NCBI GenBank assembly: GCA_947179485.1
Contig: OX359250.1
Span: 19,016,539-19,080,538 of the forward strand
Reading direction: 5' to 3'
Length of the DNA: 64,000 nucleotides
From: Allacma fusca
Lineage: Eukaryota; Arthropoda; Collembola; Symphypleona; Sminthuridae
The position numbers and the translations under genes are program-made. The notes under the pieces are model-generated. The model was not told the origin of the DNA, did not search any database, and worked only from the letters and a program-made list of their open reading frames with translations. Of the stretch, positions 41,201-54,361 are shown one piece after another. Position 1 is the first letter of the stretch; each line of letters opens with the position of its first letter.

Positions 41201-44200
41201 GGAAAAAAATTTTTTTTTTGGGTAGATACTTAATAATACCAGAGTTACAATCAATAGCGGACGTAACCAAGGCATTTTCAGGGGTACATCTCTCAAGTTA
41301 CAGTCTTCCAAGAAAAAGTTCTATTCATTGCATACATTTTACATCGTAATGACTTAAGTGGTCACCAGCCCATGCTCCTATTCCGTATAAGAGGAGAAGC
41401 TTTGTGTTAGAACAAAAAAAAAAGTTGCGTATATATAATTACTAAGCCACTTGGGTAACCAACGTTTTTGTTGTCGTCATCATCGGAAATAAGCCCGATA
41501 GATCCCAGCCATTACCAACTCTGAGGAAGTGTAAGAACAGTAAGTGAAGTAACAAGATATTTGAGAATACGGATTATAATAGTTCGTTCCTCGGCAGGGA
41601 AACCAATTCATGGGCTACATTTTTCAGAAATTGTCGTCATTATTACCGCTATTCAGGATTCACATCAAAGTTGGTCGGTGATCATCTGATCATGTCAACT
41701 TCCCCTTGATGTTCCTCCAGAACCTGTAATATTTACATATGGCCCTGAGGACGCACAACTGGCGTCAGCGCTCATCCTTAATACGAGCCATGGAGGGTAA
41801 TCACCGTGGTCTATTTGATGTCGTTTGGATATTCCCATCTTGATTTTTACAGGAATTGGGGAAAGTACACACTAAAGTCGGAGTGAAAGTACGTCTCCCA
41901 ATAACTATGTACTTTTCCTGAGAAAGCCGAATACCTACTGCTGACTACAAGGCCGTAATTATGATTGGCAAGTCAGTGTCACACTGGAAGTGACATGTCC
42001 GCCTTTGGTATATTTATTATTAAGCACGCACAGTAAATTAAGGTAATTTACTTCAGTTATCCCAGTATTATTTGACATGCCACACCTTCAGCTCTGTAAC
42101 TGACAGCGTGTCCTAGGCCTCACTTTAGTTTAGTGTGGCTGTCAAGATTAATCCATCAATGTAATATAATGTCACAGAATTCATAGAAAACAATTTACTC
42201 AAAATCCCCACTCATGTCATAAACATGACTCACAAAATTTGAATCCTACAATATCTCGATAATCATGATGGGGTAAATTGACAAATTTTTTTGTTTGCAG
42301 TGAGTAAGGACGCTGTAATTTTAAATACTGTGAGATTTACAGTCGCTTTTGTCTTTTTCTACCGAATACGGACGCTTTACCAGGTCATCATCCGAAAAAA
42401 TGAAATAAAATAGAATCCCAGCAGTAGCATTAGTAATAAGAGTAAGGGTAAAAAAGGAGGATAACTCACGTGTATTGGTTCCGACGCATTTATGCATGAT
42501 GTCGCTAAATTCCTTCCCGACTTGGCATTGGCATCTGCCGAACACTTTAGGCACAACGAATTTGCAGTAACTGGCTTTATCCGCGAGGGTACACTGTTCA
42601 TTCTCAAAGCAGACGTCTCCCAACTTGGATGCTGCAAGCGTTACAAAAACGAAACCTCTGAATTTATTTCCAATTATAAAAGTTGCATGTAGCAATAATG
42701 TAGGCTAAACGCTAAACCAGTAGATATTTATTTATCATCCAACCATACAACTTCTCACTAGAGGTATTTTATTTTAGAGGATGTAACGTAATTAGCTTAA
42801 TTTATTGCTAATTATAAGTTTCAACCAGACCCTTCCTTTTTTATATTAATTGTAAGAGCGGGCCTAATACAAAAAAATAATCGAATCACAAATTCTTTGG
42901 ACGGATAGCTGGCATATGATTTGTAAAGGAATCTATTAATTCAAATGAGATTGAAGATTGAGGCTAATTAGAAAATACAATTATTTTTCCCCGTCGATAT
43001 CTAACCCCTACTTTTCAAAAAATCGGAAACCCACAGAGGAATGTCATTCATTTTGAAATCACCGACAAGAAATGCCTAGGAATTGAATGGGAATTAGTCC
43101 CAGAAGTAAGTTATTTATTAATACGTGAGCCGATCAATGGGAGTTGGAAGTCCTTTCAGCTCTTATGACTCTCAATAAATGAGTGGTAGGGAAAGTCCCT
43201 CAGAGACTGGGAACAATCCCGAAGTTATAAATTAGAGATTTATTGCTACTAAATTGGATAGCAATTTTGATGAATGCTACTTCAGCATTTCTCTCCTACT
43301 ATAGGATATTTGTATAGGCGGCCGGCCTATGCTGAGAGTCTTCATGGGAATTCTTGAGTTCTTGGGGAATGAGAAACTTAGGGTGCGTATCTAATTCAAG
43401 GAGATGAAATGCATTTATAATATAATTATATAATTATATATATATATACCCTTTAGATGACTTCAGTCGGATTTCCGTCTGATTGTGAGGGAAGGGCTAC
43501 ACTGGAAGGAACTTTGTAGCACTAAATTATTTTATTATTGAAAGTCCATGGGAAGCTAATTCTGCTAACCCTAGAGAGGGGCTGGAGGAATTTGTTATGA
43601 GTAATTCTTGTTAATTAACAAGACTGAAGTCAACTTTGTGGGACATACAGTACGCAATAATTAGTTTCCCCTGGCAAGTTTATCTCCCTTTCATGAGGAG
43701 TGTCGTGAGTATTTACATGCTATGAGGTTTTAATTTGACCAAGGTTCAGCATACTCACTTTACACTCGACTTTACTCCCGCACGCCTTTTAATCACGAGG
43801 CCTTCTTAATCTCAACAAGTTGAAATTACTTTCAAAGATCCTTCCCTTTTGATAAGACATGACTCTAATGGGGAGAGCAGGCTCCGGTCTAAAATCTCTG
43901 AGGAAACAGGAGCAACTTACTAGGACTGAAATGATTGGTACTCTTCCAAATTCCAACTCTCTACTCTCCAAAAAAAAAAGTAACAAATAAATACCAAGGG
44001 ACTGTATAGAAGCTTTTCGTGGTACGAGAACAAAAATGATTCCAGACTCTATACATTCCCTTTTTTAAGGAGTTAATTTAGAGATAGGCCATTGTAGGGA
44101 CTTGGCTTCACTATAAAGCTCCTATTGTTATTATTCTCCTGTTGTGAAATGCTAAACATAGGTGTAGGCCTGATATTAGCAGAAACTCCGCAAAGAGATT

Positions 44201-47200
44201 CAATGCCAGTGAAGGAGATATGAGAAATAAAGTCAATTGATATGATTGATTTCCGGAAATTTTCTCTGCACGTGAATCCTCCAAAAATAAATCTTTTGGT
44301 TGAAACAACCTGGAAAAAGCAATTAAATTGAATCGATCCCCGGTATTGAAACACTTACAATTTTGAGCAAAACTCTTGTAAACGAAACAAACGGCCGGTG
44401 TTCAATTTAGAAGTCGGGCTTCTCCCAAAAACCATCAATCTTAATCAATGGTACTTCTATCAATACCCGGATCTGTTAGGATTCCTCACTCGTAAATAGT
44501 GGGGAACAATTTCAAAAAAAAAAGGAAGTATACTAAAAATTCAATTTACGGGTAGAATCCTCGAAAATTTATGAACCTTGTTTCATATACGAACGAACAC
44601 TTTCATCCTTAGAGAGTATTCTTTATAGGTAGTCAAATCTCTTACGTGCCAAACATGTATGCCGTCTGTAAGCCACATATCCATCCCCACAAGCACAAAC
44701 TCCGTTGACACATCCGCTGGTAGGAACTTTTATCCGACATTGTGCATCAGTTTCGCAAGAAAATCCAAGAAGTGACCCTGAAATGATAAAAAATACATTT
44801 TATTCTTTCCTTGCCCCCTGGGATTATCTTCAATCTAGGATAACTGTCCTTCCAGCTCAATCCCAACTAATGGTACACCATTTGAATGTAAAAATTTTAT
44901 GTACCTAGTATTCCCAATTTTTCAGGGAAGAGCACACATAACATCTGAGTGTATGAAAACTCTTAAATATTTGTGAGTACAAAGAGTATTTATGCCTTGG
45001 GATTTATTTCCAAATCTTCAAAATCAACTGGAAATTTTTACTGAGACAATGCCAGGGTCTATTCCTCTTTCTTGAGCACATACATGCAGTCAAAATAGCG
45101 TCATAAAATTTCGCAAATTATAACCTACGACGACCATCCACATCATTACAAAGGAGTCATAATGCCTGGTAAATTAAATACCACCTCAACATTTGTGGTT
45201 TTCATGGGGCTAATAAACTTGGTAAATTCAGACACTTGAGAGCTATGGGCAGTAAAAATAAAGACTTACATGGTGTTTATCACTTTCATGTGAACACAAT
45301 GTTTAACAAATTGTCATACACACTCACTTCCTCAGGTCGTACTTTCCATCCTAAAAAGAGTATAAAAAATTCTCAGGAACTGACGTTCCTTCACACCCAT
45401 AAAAAAAAATTCACTGAAAAATTGCATGTCCTTCGGTAGCGTTTCGGACTCTGTCAAAATAAATAGAACTTCTAAATTATTTTAATATAATTGAGGATGC
45501 CAAAACCTTGCAAAACTTTGAAGTCAAGACTTTGAGTCACATACGAAAAAGGCTTCTTCCCAGAAGGAAATTGGGACGTGCACACAATAGCACGTGTATT
45601 ATGTATTATTTGGGCTCATAAAAACCACACTTTGAAAACCCAGCGTTTGTAACTAAACCAACTTCCATAACGTGAGTCTCCAATTTCCAATGAGTATATA
45701 CGTTCAATCAACTGTGGCTCTGACTACATTACCTTTTTAGGAAGACTCCAACAATTTCCAGTATTTATTCCAATGGTACATACTCCCTATCAATTTAGAC
45801 CGTCAATAGACAAAACCATCAATTTAGTAGACATCATTGGAAATTATTTTAATTTCTCCTATTTCCTCCCCAAAAACAACATTATATTTCTCTAGTACTA
45901 ATTTTTGTCTCTGCACATTCTAAATTGTTAGTTCCAAGGACATTTATTTTTAATCAAAGTATACTTTCGTAATGCCCTCATAGGAGCTTGATCCATACTA
46001 CTGAACCGAATGAAGTTGCAAAAGGATGGGAATTCAGTCCTGAGGACATGAGATACGTTCGGAAACTTCCAACGTAGAAACTGAAAAACATTAAATTGGT
46101 TTTAAAAACATCAAGACCTTGTGTAAGTATTTGTATTACATGCACTAGGCTCATCACACCGTTATCACTTCCCTACCTCTTTGAACTCCCTCCCAGTTCT
46201 GATTATTATCCCTGAAATTGGGTTTTCAAATAGAGGTGCGAACTCCATGCTGTGAACTGAATTAATTATGCATTAAGTCCTTGTACAAGAACAAGCATAT
46301 CGTATTATTGATCCATTTCAAGTTTCAAGCATACTTTTTTAATTTACCGCCTCAGCACATCATTTAATGTATATTTGGAAGCAGCTTATGTAACGACAGT
46401 GTGAAAACTAATGGAATGTATTATCACAGACTTGAAAATCTATCCAATGAATACATGAATGAACAATTAATGGTCTAGTTTTCGAAAGCTATTAGTCTTA
46501 CTTCAGAGAACTACTACAGTTTCAATTAATTAGGATCTTGTTGGTTGTTCCATTAAAGCTTGTATTTTTATTTTTCCGATCCTCCCTACCTCATTCAACA
46601 AGTAACGTAGTATTACGTATCTTGATACGTGCATAGTAAAAAAAAACAAAGGTTTTTTTTATCATCCCCCAAAATGTGAACGATTAATCCTCGGCGAGCG
46701 TTGGGGCCGCTTTAGGAAGTTATAAATATGCAATTTACTGGGAGGGAGGAAACAATGGAATCGCACAATAATTACGTAAGTAGTAAATTGTGTGCAGCAA
46801 TCATACTCAAAAGTTTTTGCCCATTCATATTTCAGCAAAAGTGTGTATACTTATACGTTTGCTTGTGTTTTTACGGATGAAGTTAAGCCATATATCGAGT
46901 GAAATTACAAAACAAGCTTGTTTTAATATGCTGTTGTCAATGGTTTCACGATGAAAAAATTCAATGGAAAAAACTAATGAATTATGTTGTCTTCCCCCGT
47001 GAAATATTATTCCTGTGTTGGGAAAGAAAAGTAATTACTAGTGCAATTACATCTTTAAATAGTATTTTCCGCATTTATGGTGTCAATTCAAACCAGTAAT
47101 GGAAATGTGCTCAGTGTGCCTCAAAATATTTTACGCCCTTCATTCAGCCCATTCGACAATCAATGAGCTATATTTAAATGTTCCATTGCAAATTTCCCCG

Positions 47201-50200
47201 TTTCTCTAATAAATTCCACCTTTGAATATTCCACATTTTGGGTTACTGCCCCACTCAATTTCAATACAAGACTTTTTTGTTTTTAACAAAAATTTAAAGG
47301 AGACAGACACATTCTTATTGGGAAGTATTTCCTATGTGAATGTTAATTACAAAAAATTAGCTAGAATTGTTTCTTCTCCAGGAAAAAATATTCCTAAATA
47401 CCTCAGTCTGTTACAGTCGATATATTCGAAAATTCCTACAGAAGTTCATATTTATACAAGCAGTTTTATCTGATTCTTAGAAAAGAACAAGCAAATGTAA
47501 GCGATACATAATGGGGATATCAGGTATTTTTGTACCATTGGTTCTACGAGCTAATACTGTCGTTACGGGAAGGAGATGTCTGCCACTCTGTACCTTTGAA
47601 GTGTACATGATATCTTGGAAATTAGAAATACCTGAAGAGCCCTGACGGCTAATGGCTTTGAGTAAAATGCTGAATAATCCTAAAATTCAATTAAGATGAG
47701 TAAAGTCCCGACTGCCTCCATTGTAAAAGTGATACGACGTCTCTGGGACTCTCATTAAGCAAGTCATTCTGTCCGGTTTGTTTATTTATAAGTCCTGCCT
47801 CAGTGTCCTGGAATTTCCTCAATTTGTGGTGACATATTTTCATCCACAATGATTATGCGTACTTCAGATTAATGGAAATTCTCCCCACTAAAAAAAACCG
47901 TCTCGCCTTTTGTTACCACTCACGAGTAAACTATATAGTTAAGTATGTTTTTGCAATTGAAAGGGTGACGTGTTATTATTCATTAATATTTTTTTTTGTA
48001 CTTTTTAATCTTGATGATTGTCGCTGGGATTCCTTAACAACCGTTAAGATCTGTGAGTGAAAAATTTTAAGATAACTGAATATACTTGAATGGCATGGAG
48101 TAACAGGAAAGGGTTTTGATAGCATAACAAATGTATGATGTGATTTGATTCCCGAGGACACACATGAGCGTTCTGTACCTTGGAGCTACTCCGACCGTTC
48201 CAATAGGTAAGACACAAATGAAATCCCCGAAACTACTTTTTAATTGTAAAATTCATGGTTGAAGAGCAAAGGACATGGTATTTAATGACTTCTATCTACG
48301 AGAACCACAAAAGTAATTTATGGCTTATTTTTATGCCACCTATCAATTCCTCTCGTCGTCAGTACAGTTCTCTGACATGCATTTCCAAGTAGTGTCCTCG
48401 AACCAGAGCACGGACTTGAGGTGAAAAAAAAACGAAATATCAGTCTCAACCTTTACCTCTTGTACGACTAGCAATCTCTCTTACGACTCAATCTCTGTTA
48501 CCTCCAATATGCTCCAAAAAAATTCGACCTTCCAGAAATAGAAGCGCCAAAGGTGTGCACTTACCCTACAAATGCTCTAATTTTTAAATACTTCCAGAAA
48601 TCTATTCAAAAATATGTTCTTGCCCAGTAGCTTCAAATTTTTGCGTATGTAAAATCCATAACCTCTTTGAAACTATAGTAACAGCAGGCAGGGGCTTAGA
48701 AAACTAAATGCAACATATTTTGAATGTTGTCAATATAATTATGCAACAGCTGTCATTTAAAATTATTCTCAATTTAACTGAAGACTCAAATGGGAAGGTC
48801 ATTGTTACTTTCACGACAAAAGGAGGAGTAGTGGGTTTGGAGAGAATAATGTTTTCAGTGTAGAAAATAAGCCATAGTGAAACATAGGCCTGAAAACTCT
48901 GGACCATTGGAAAGAGTGCAAGAGTAAAATAATTGTGGATTGTTGTGCGAGGGTGGAATGGAAAAATGAGGACTTGAATCCTGGGATTAAATAATTTTTT
49001 AGTAGTAGTTCCCAAAGCTATGGCTAAATGTGTCGGTGGGCCAAGTGGGAGGTTTTCATTTTAGGAAATGATTGGTATTTTTGAGCATATATTTAATGTA
49101 GGGAGGAAATAGGGTAGGCACACCCGTTCGAATATCTTTGGCTGAAATTAATAAAGATGTTCTGGGATGAGGAGTCGGCACATGCTGACTTGCCTCATTG
49201 TGCTCTTATGAAAATATTATATAGAGGGACCTCTCAGCCCTAAATGGAATTCTCTTTGACAAAGGTGCTGAAATGAAAAGAACCATTTTAGCAATTTTGC
49301 TCACATAATGTGCTCCAGAACATCCTATTGAGTCAACAGTGGGTGGCTCAAAGAATCACAAATTCCACAATGTGCATCTTCACCATCTCCGAATGTTCCT
49401 CAACCCAGAAGAAGTAAAAAAAAACATGCATTACAAAATCCTACCACATACAATGTAGTGTCACACGTAAATGGAGACAAGGTAGTGTATTCAAGAGGTC
49501 TGTGAGTCTGTGAAACGAGACTTGAGGATTAATCAACGGATCCTACTCCCACAATTCCCTCTCTCTCTCTCTCTCACACACACATGGAGCTATCCCAGCA
49601 GGGGGAATATATTTCCTGGGAATTACCATCCCCACATCCATCCTAAAGATACAAACAGTATTTGTAAGTGGGGCATTAAATTACCGATAATTTTCTGCGG
49701 CTGAACTCAGAAACGGTGAAGATGATCTCTGATTCATTCCCTCGTTAACAATGTCTTGTTTTAGTTTTTTTTCCCTTTTCAAACAATGAAGGTGAATAAC
49801 ACAAGGGAAATTAAATGGGAGAAAAACATCTTTACGGAATCGGCACTACTACTACTACTACATGTGCTCACAAACATGCATATTGAGTAGTGCCAGACCA
49901 TCTACGTTCACTTAATAATTCTCATCCCTCTAGAATTCCGGGTTTGGTAAACACACACACACACACACAAACACACAAGACACACTCAAACATGCATACG
50001 TATACATAAATTATCCCACGTAGTAGTCCTCCCTTCTTAAACTCACAAGATGCTTAAGTGAGCACGCAAAGAGACAATTCCTTCCGCATCGATTCTTTAA
50101 ACACAGTCTCAACTCAACCTTGTCATTTCCATGAGTCTCAAATCGTGCACTTTGCACTTTTACTGACTCAACTGTCTGCCATAACAATCTATCAGATGAG

Positions 50201-53200
50201 TCTTCAAGTCCTTATAGCTCAATACCCCAATGCACGTCCTTCCTCCTCAGCTTCTTCCCTACAATGTCTCAGGTTGTTAGGAAACATCCCCCTAAAAATT
50301 TAATAGCCACACATCCTTGCGGATTGTGTACACGTGCCCTGTGGTAAACACTCCTTTAAAAACTAATTATCCCCTGTTGTAAACCTTTTAAGAAGAATCT
50401 TATTATCGGGGAGAAAAACATTTTCCCTTCCTCATGAAAACGACCAAGAGCTGACTTGAATTTATTGTCATTGGAAGCTTTTACACACAATAGGGGAAAA
50501 AAAACATGAAAAGATGCGCTTTTTTTTATTATGTGTTAGCGACAGGGACTGCTTCCCAGTGAGTTATGGCCATTTCTCAAACTACAATGGCTCAAAATAC
50601 CCCGTCAATATATCTCATTCCCGAGCACAAAACCCTCCTCACAATGTCACAAGTTTAGACAATAGTTGGAAAGCACTTCTCAAGCCAATACTCACTCACC
50701 ACCAATCTCTTATTCTATTGTGTTCAAGCGTAAATGTAACGATTTGCGGATACTTTTACTCCATGGATCGTCCGTCTGTATCCCGACGATGGTTCAGCAC
50801 AGGGCATACAATGTGTCTGTGTAAAACAAAAGTAAAAGATTGCTACTTTCTGAAGGGGAATAATTTGGTGGGATTTTTTTCCCCCCAAAAGCGCTTTCTT
50901 CAGAAGCACAGACTGAAGCCAGGCTACCTTCCAATGATGTATATCTACAGATCCATGTAATGTTTCTAAATATGAGAAAGATTATGTTACTATCCTGAGT
51001 CGCTCTCCTAGTATCTGTAGAAAGGACTCTTATTATGCGGTAATAATTGTGTAAGAATCGATATTATTTTTGACGTTACAGCTCCACGTTTGGGATGAGA
51101 CTCATCCGATCAGTACACCTCAAAGGATACCAGGAGGATTACCAATGTGTTTCCGTACCCTCAGCCGAGACGGCTTTTGAGACGGAGGAGGAAGGAACAG
51201 CATGTAGTGAAGAAAGCTTTCAGGGGAAAAAAAAAAAAACTTTGAGCTACTTGTAGCATAAGATAGGCGAAAAAGAGGATTATATTCTTAAGTCGAGGTC
51301 AGGCATCACATCTATTTCACTCCGGTGCATGACAGCGTGATGAACTGCTCTTTTCATGGTCATTCTCTTTTGTGTAGAAAGCTGGAGATTTGAGGCTGTA
51401 ACTACAGAATCCACTTCTGATAGAGTATCATTACTCAGGACAGTAGTCGCATTTGTCTCTTCAGCAGAGTATAGTCTCTCACGGACTAAAACAACTGAGA
51501 AGTTTGTCTATTATCGACAAATATGTCGGGGGGTCTGATGGCAATCGTACAAATACATAGGGACATGTATGGAGTGTAGTCGTTGTAGTCCAGGATTTCC
51601 CTCCGGACTTGTTACACTACTATTAGCCCAACGTTTCTTCCGAAGCCCTCTCGGAGTACAGGACTTATGTGTAATTACTTGTAATTTTAAAATACAGGCG
51701 CTTTTGTCAATTGACGCTTTCAGAACAATACTCCTTTAAGTATCGTAGTCGTAGGATTGAATGAATAACCCCAGAGCCAGAGCTTAACAGTTCTAGTGTG
51801 GTAACTGGTAACTCAGTCACATTTAGTATACCTATATAAGATATATGGGTTAAAATGCCGTAACAAGTGAGTAGGTAGAGAAGGTGATGTTGTTGAAAAA
51901 AGAAAGACAATAAATACGAAATCAATGATAGCCCTTCTGTTGGAGGAAGAGGAGTAATTAGTTGTATCATTTCTACAGGAGGCTTGCAATGAGACTGTAG
52001 TGAGTGAGAGACCTGTGAGCTGATTGTAGTATTACTTTTAGCAAATGTGAAGGGGAATCGTGTAAAAAGTAAAACACTAATCCTATGGGCTTTACCAATA
52101 ATTACTTCGCCCACCACCACTCCTCCGAAAGTTGGCTGGGCATAATAGCACTCGCACTCAAAGTCTCGTATTGTTGAGGGGGAGCAATTTGACGTAAACA
52201 ATGGTTATTTTAGTGCTGGTAAAATCACGTCATTAGTTTTGTAAATGTTGTCTGTGTACTTTCTGTGCATTTAAACCTTGATGGAGTGGAGTTGTCATTA
52301 AAGGGATCTCTCGAGTGCCAGTCGTTGGAACTTAGCATTATCCTGAGCCTGCTGGTATATGTATGAGTGTGCATTTAAGGAGAAGTAATTTACTTGTTTC
52401 TAGTTCTATTTCTATGGAATCTCTGTAGTCCATTGCAAAAGACTCTGCTCTTTCTATTACTACAAAAATAAATGATTTTTCCTTTTTCTTCTCGTCATGG
52501 AATTCGGACGGGATTTGTAGAGCCCAAGTGTGACATATGCTATAGAGAATTGAGACTTGAAAGCGCAGACTGGGTGCACGGCAGGGAGGAAGGAAAGAAT
52601 TGATTGAAGTAGAGGTATATCTCTACAATTGTGTGGGATAACACAAAACCTGAACAAAGTACAAGGATGATTTAATTATTTACCAGGTAAGCATGTTGTG
52701 GAGTTGGCCTCAACCGAGTACGGTTTACAAGTACAGATCTCATGATGAACGTTGCATTCTGATAGCTTTGCATTACAATCACTGTTCTGTTTACAATTTC
52801 CTCCTAAAAGAGCGGCCTCCGCAGCTGACAGCAGGCACCAGATGAGGGTAGTCAGAACAGACACCTGTAATTAATGGAACAGAGCTTTATCAAATATATT
52901 TTCTTCAAGTGTCACCAATTACTCAAATGAGTAGTTCCATTTGCCTTGCCAACGGCAGAAGATCCTTTTAAAAAAATTATAAAATAACACCATAGTGACT
53001 TCAAAATAGCTCCCCTTCAAAATTTCATTGTACTAAGTGATAATAGGAAGAAATGAATCTTCATCTCTTTATCATCAGTGAAGTCCAGAATAATTATTCC
53101 GGACAATTTCATCTTCCACTTTTTCAACCCCTGATGTTTAAATGAAATGACTTTGTACACAGAGCTCGTGTAGAATTTTTATGTTAAATTACTGGCAACA

Positions 53201-54143
53201 TTTCATCATGTAACAACCACCATATCCCTAGTAGTATGTAGACATGTTACAATGATTAAGAGACGTCCTGTTTTTTTTTTACATCGAACTTGCAACACAG
53301 CCACAAGGGAACCTTTGAACCCCGAAAATTTGTGGGGGGTATAATAAAAAAGTAAATATGTTGAAATTATTACGTCAATTTTTATGGTACGACGCTGGGG
53401 AAATTGTGAGTTGTTCCTAAAATTCCTGCCGGCTCAACTTTATCTTTATTTCTGATGCTGACATGCTACGTAAATTTCCCCAGTTTTTCTTGGTCTTTTT
53501 TTAACGTCAAACGTTTTTGGAGTTGAAAAAAAAAATAATTTCCCATTACCGGTTCTCCTTGGACTCTTCTTTCTCAGAGGTCTCACAGAAAGAAAAGCTG
53601 GTATTTAATTTGAGATGAAAGTAACGTGGGAAAAGTCTATTTCTGCATATCATCAAGTGCAAGCGATGGAAGAATGTGAGCAAAATAGACACCCGAGTGT
53701 CGCATGTTGGTTGTGAGAAGGAAACAAAATTAATTTTCTCAAGCATTTGTTCAATTTGCTCATTTATGCTTCTCATTTTCTTGCCGTCTTCTCAACTATC
53801 TTCTGTTTTTCCTTTCAATTTTAGAGGAAAAAAATTAGGGATATACTACATCTAAACAAAGTATCTACATTTAAAGAGGCAGTTGATTTTTTTGAAATAA
53901 ATCCCATTTAAAATTAAAAGCACCCCTGCATGATATTTCCTTGGAAGATCAGCTTTTCCATTGTCGTGCTTGCGTAAGCTGTTTTGCATTCAATTCTTTT
54001 GTTGGAAGTAAATCGTCTTATTTTTCCTCAGCTACCAGAGAACCATCCTTGCAATTGACTTGGTTCATATTTCATGTTTTGAGCAAATGCAAGTCTCTTC
54101 CACACATGTCACGTTTTCTGGTTTAAAAACAGACTCGACTCTG

Positions 54144-54192
<49 letters not shown>

Positions 54193-54361
54193 CTTTCACT
54201 CTCGTTGGTTGAGTGGAAGGACACTTTCATTACAGGACTTCCTTGTAGAACCACAAATTCTTTTGTAACTAATTAAAGAGGACATACGACGAGGATTTTC
54301 TCGAGTCTAGAAAAACTTAAGAATTTAGACAGCATACCTTTAAAACCGATGAGGATAGCAT
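31948..54361 (-). CDS. Secreted EB-like/LDLa multidomain protein, eight exons
   Basis: CDS = complement of 54338-54361, 52684-52864, 44646-44777, 42470-42631, 37680-37990, 36948-37188, 36531-36812 and 31948-32000. This gives 461 residues, with every junction in phase. Order: signal peptide (1-25, cleavage after AEA), five six-cysteine EB-like modules (about 30-66, 76-110, 120-161, 172-210 and 227-257), LDLa1 (264-298), LDLa2 (305-357), LDLa3 (363-400), LDLa4 (410-441) and a basic tail [18 protein letters not shown]. Each LDLa keeps the SDE calcium motif. No transmembrane segment or GPI-like tail is seen, so it is inferred to be secreted. LDLa modules usually bind Ca2+ and basic protein ligands; the ligand here is unknown. 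Single-module exons flanked by phase-1 introns suggest exon shuffling. I do not recognise a named orthologue. Confidence 0.9.
36531..36812 (-). CDS. EB/LDLa gene exon 7 (end of LDLa2, LDLa3, LDLa4)
   Basis: 282 nt, acceptor CATCATTGCAG after a 135 bp intron, phase 1-1, donor TGCC|GTAAGT. LDLa3 reads [14 protein letters not shown] ... [13 protein letters not shown]. LDLa4 reads [10 protein letters not shown] ... [11 protein letters not shown] and has a Gly where the Asp before the fifth cysteine is common. An extra QVC follows LDLa4. Confidence 0.93.
36948..37188 (-). CDS. EB/LDLa gene exon 6 (LDLa1 and most of LDLa2)
   Basis: 241 nt, acceptor GAAATTTCGCAG, phase 0 in, donor GGAG|GTAGAG, phase 1 out. 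It completes LDLa1 ([19 protein letters not shown]) and contains LDLa2 up to KDCPG. LDLa2 has an insertion of roughly 15-20 residues between its first pair of cysteines and KCISRSRVC, including an NTT sequon at 320. The 3' end of LDLa2 (GSDEYGC) comes from the next exon. Confidence 0.92.
37680..37990 (-). CDS. EB/LDLa gene exon 5 (EB-like modules 4 and 5, start of LDLa1)
   Basis: 311 nt, acceptor TATGGTTTTTAG, entry phase 1, donor TTCCAG|GTTTGT, exit phase 0. Residues 168-270 carry two six-cysteine modules ([11 protein letters not shown] ... and [11 protein letters not shown] ...) and the first residues of LDLa1 (CPKHTFQ). Two modules in one exon imply that an intron between them was lost or never existed. 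Confidence 0.9.
38167..38244. repeat. (TC)n microsatellite, 78 bp
   Basis: Almost uninterrupted TC dinucleotide tract with one TTTC interruption near 38217. In the sense direction of the EB/LDLa gene it is (GA)n, about 180 nt upstream of the exon 5 acceptor. Confidence 0.98.
40111..40456. repeat. Inverted array of ten 32 bp units (fold-back element)
   Basis: The ends ACATATCGTCGCTGAAGAGG and its exact reverse complement bound a 346 bp dyad centred near 40283. The left arm carries CAAAA(T/C)GG-type cores at 40131, 40163, 40195, 40227 (here CAAAATGA) and 40259, spaced exactly 32 bp. The right arm carries the complementary CCATTTTG at 40302, 40334, 40366, 40397 and 40429, spaced 32, 32, 31 and 32 bp. 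Units share GCAAAATGG followed by variants of TCTACATGC or AATAAGTGC. No clear target-site duplication was found. It lies in intron 4 of the EB/LDLa gene; a transcript would form a long imperfect hairpin. Confidence 0.9.
42470..42631 (-). CDS. EB/LDLa gene exon 4 (EB-like module 3)
   Basis: 162 nt, acceptor AACGCTTGCAG, donor ACAC|GTGAGT, phase 1-1. Residues 114-166: [31 protein letters not shown] and HKCVGTNT. Six cysteines in the same spacing class as the neighbouring modules. Confidence 0.9.
44646..44777 (-). CDS. EB/LDLa gene exon 3 (EB-like module 2)
   Basis: 132 nt, acceptor ATCATTTCAG, entry and exit phase 1, donor GCAC|GTAAGA. Encodes residues 70-112: [13 protein letters not shown], then [13 protein letters not shown] and HTCLA, which is six cysteines. 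It is a symmetrical (1-1) exon, the type that can be duplicated or shuffled without a frameshift. Confidence 0.9.
44778..52683 (-). other. EB/LDLa gene intron 2 (7.9 kb)
   Basis: GT-AG intron, phase 1, the longest in this gene. It holds (CT)n and (AC)n microsatellites near 49558-49580 and 49951-49970. It also contains a plus-strand 148-codon ATG open frame (50514-50960) and a minus-strand 164-codon frame without ATG (51707-52201); neither shows a recognised domain. The other large introns are 52865-54337, 42632-44645, 37991-42469 and 32001-36530; apart from the repeats listed separately, nothing recognisable was seen in them. Confidence 0.8.
52684..52864 (-). CDS. EB/LDLa gene exon 2 (signal peptide core and EB-like module 1)
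   Basis: The acceptor ATTAATTACAG precedes GTG TCT. Residues 9-68 cover the hydrophobic core of the signal peptide and the first six-cysteine module ([10 protein letters not shown] ... CTCKPYS ... TTCLPG), with an NST sequon at 62. The donor is CCTG|GTAAAT, phase 1. Confidence 0.88.
54147..54189. repeat. (CT)n microsatellite in intron 1 of the EB/LDLa gene
   Basis: About 43 bp of CT repeats, roughly 150 nt after the exon 1 donor; (AG)n in the sense direction. Confidence 0.95.
54338..54361 (-). CDS. EB/LDLa gene exon 1 (start codon, signal peptide n-region)
   Basis: Encodes MLSSSVLK, then donor AAG|GTATGC, phase 0. The ATG has A at -3, and an in-frame TAA lies five codons upstream, which fixes the start. 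It was found by searching upstream of the exon at 52864, whose frame is closed by a stop just before its acceptor. The joined sequence has a typical signal peptide: a Lys-containing n-region, hydrophobic [14 protein letters not shown], then AEA. Confidence 0.8.

Noticed and set aside
51707..52201. 164-codon minus-strand frame
   Set aside because: It starts at TTG, has no recognisable domain and lies in an intron of the EB/LDLa gene; the length is possible by chance.
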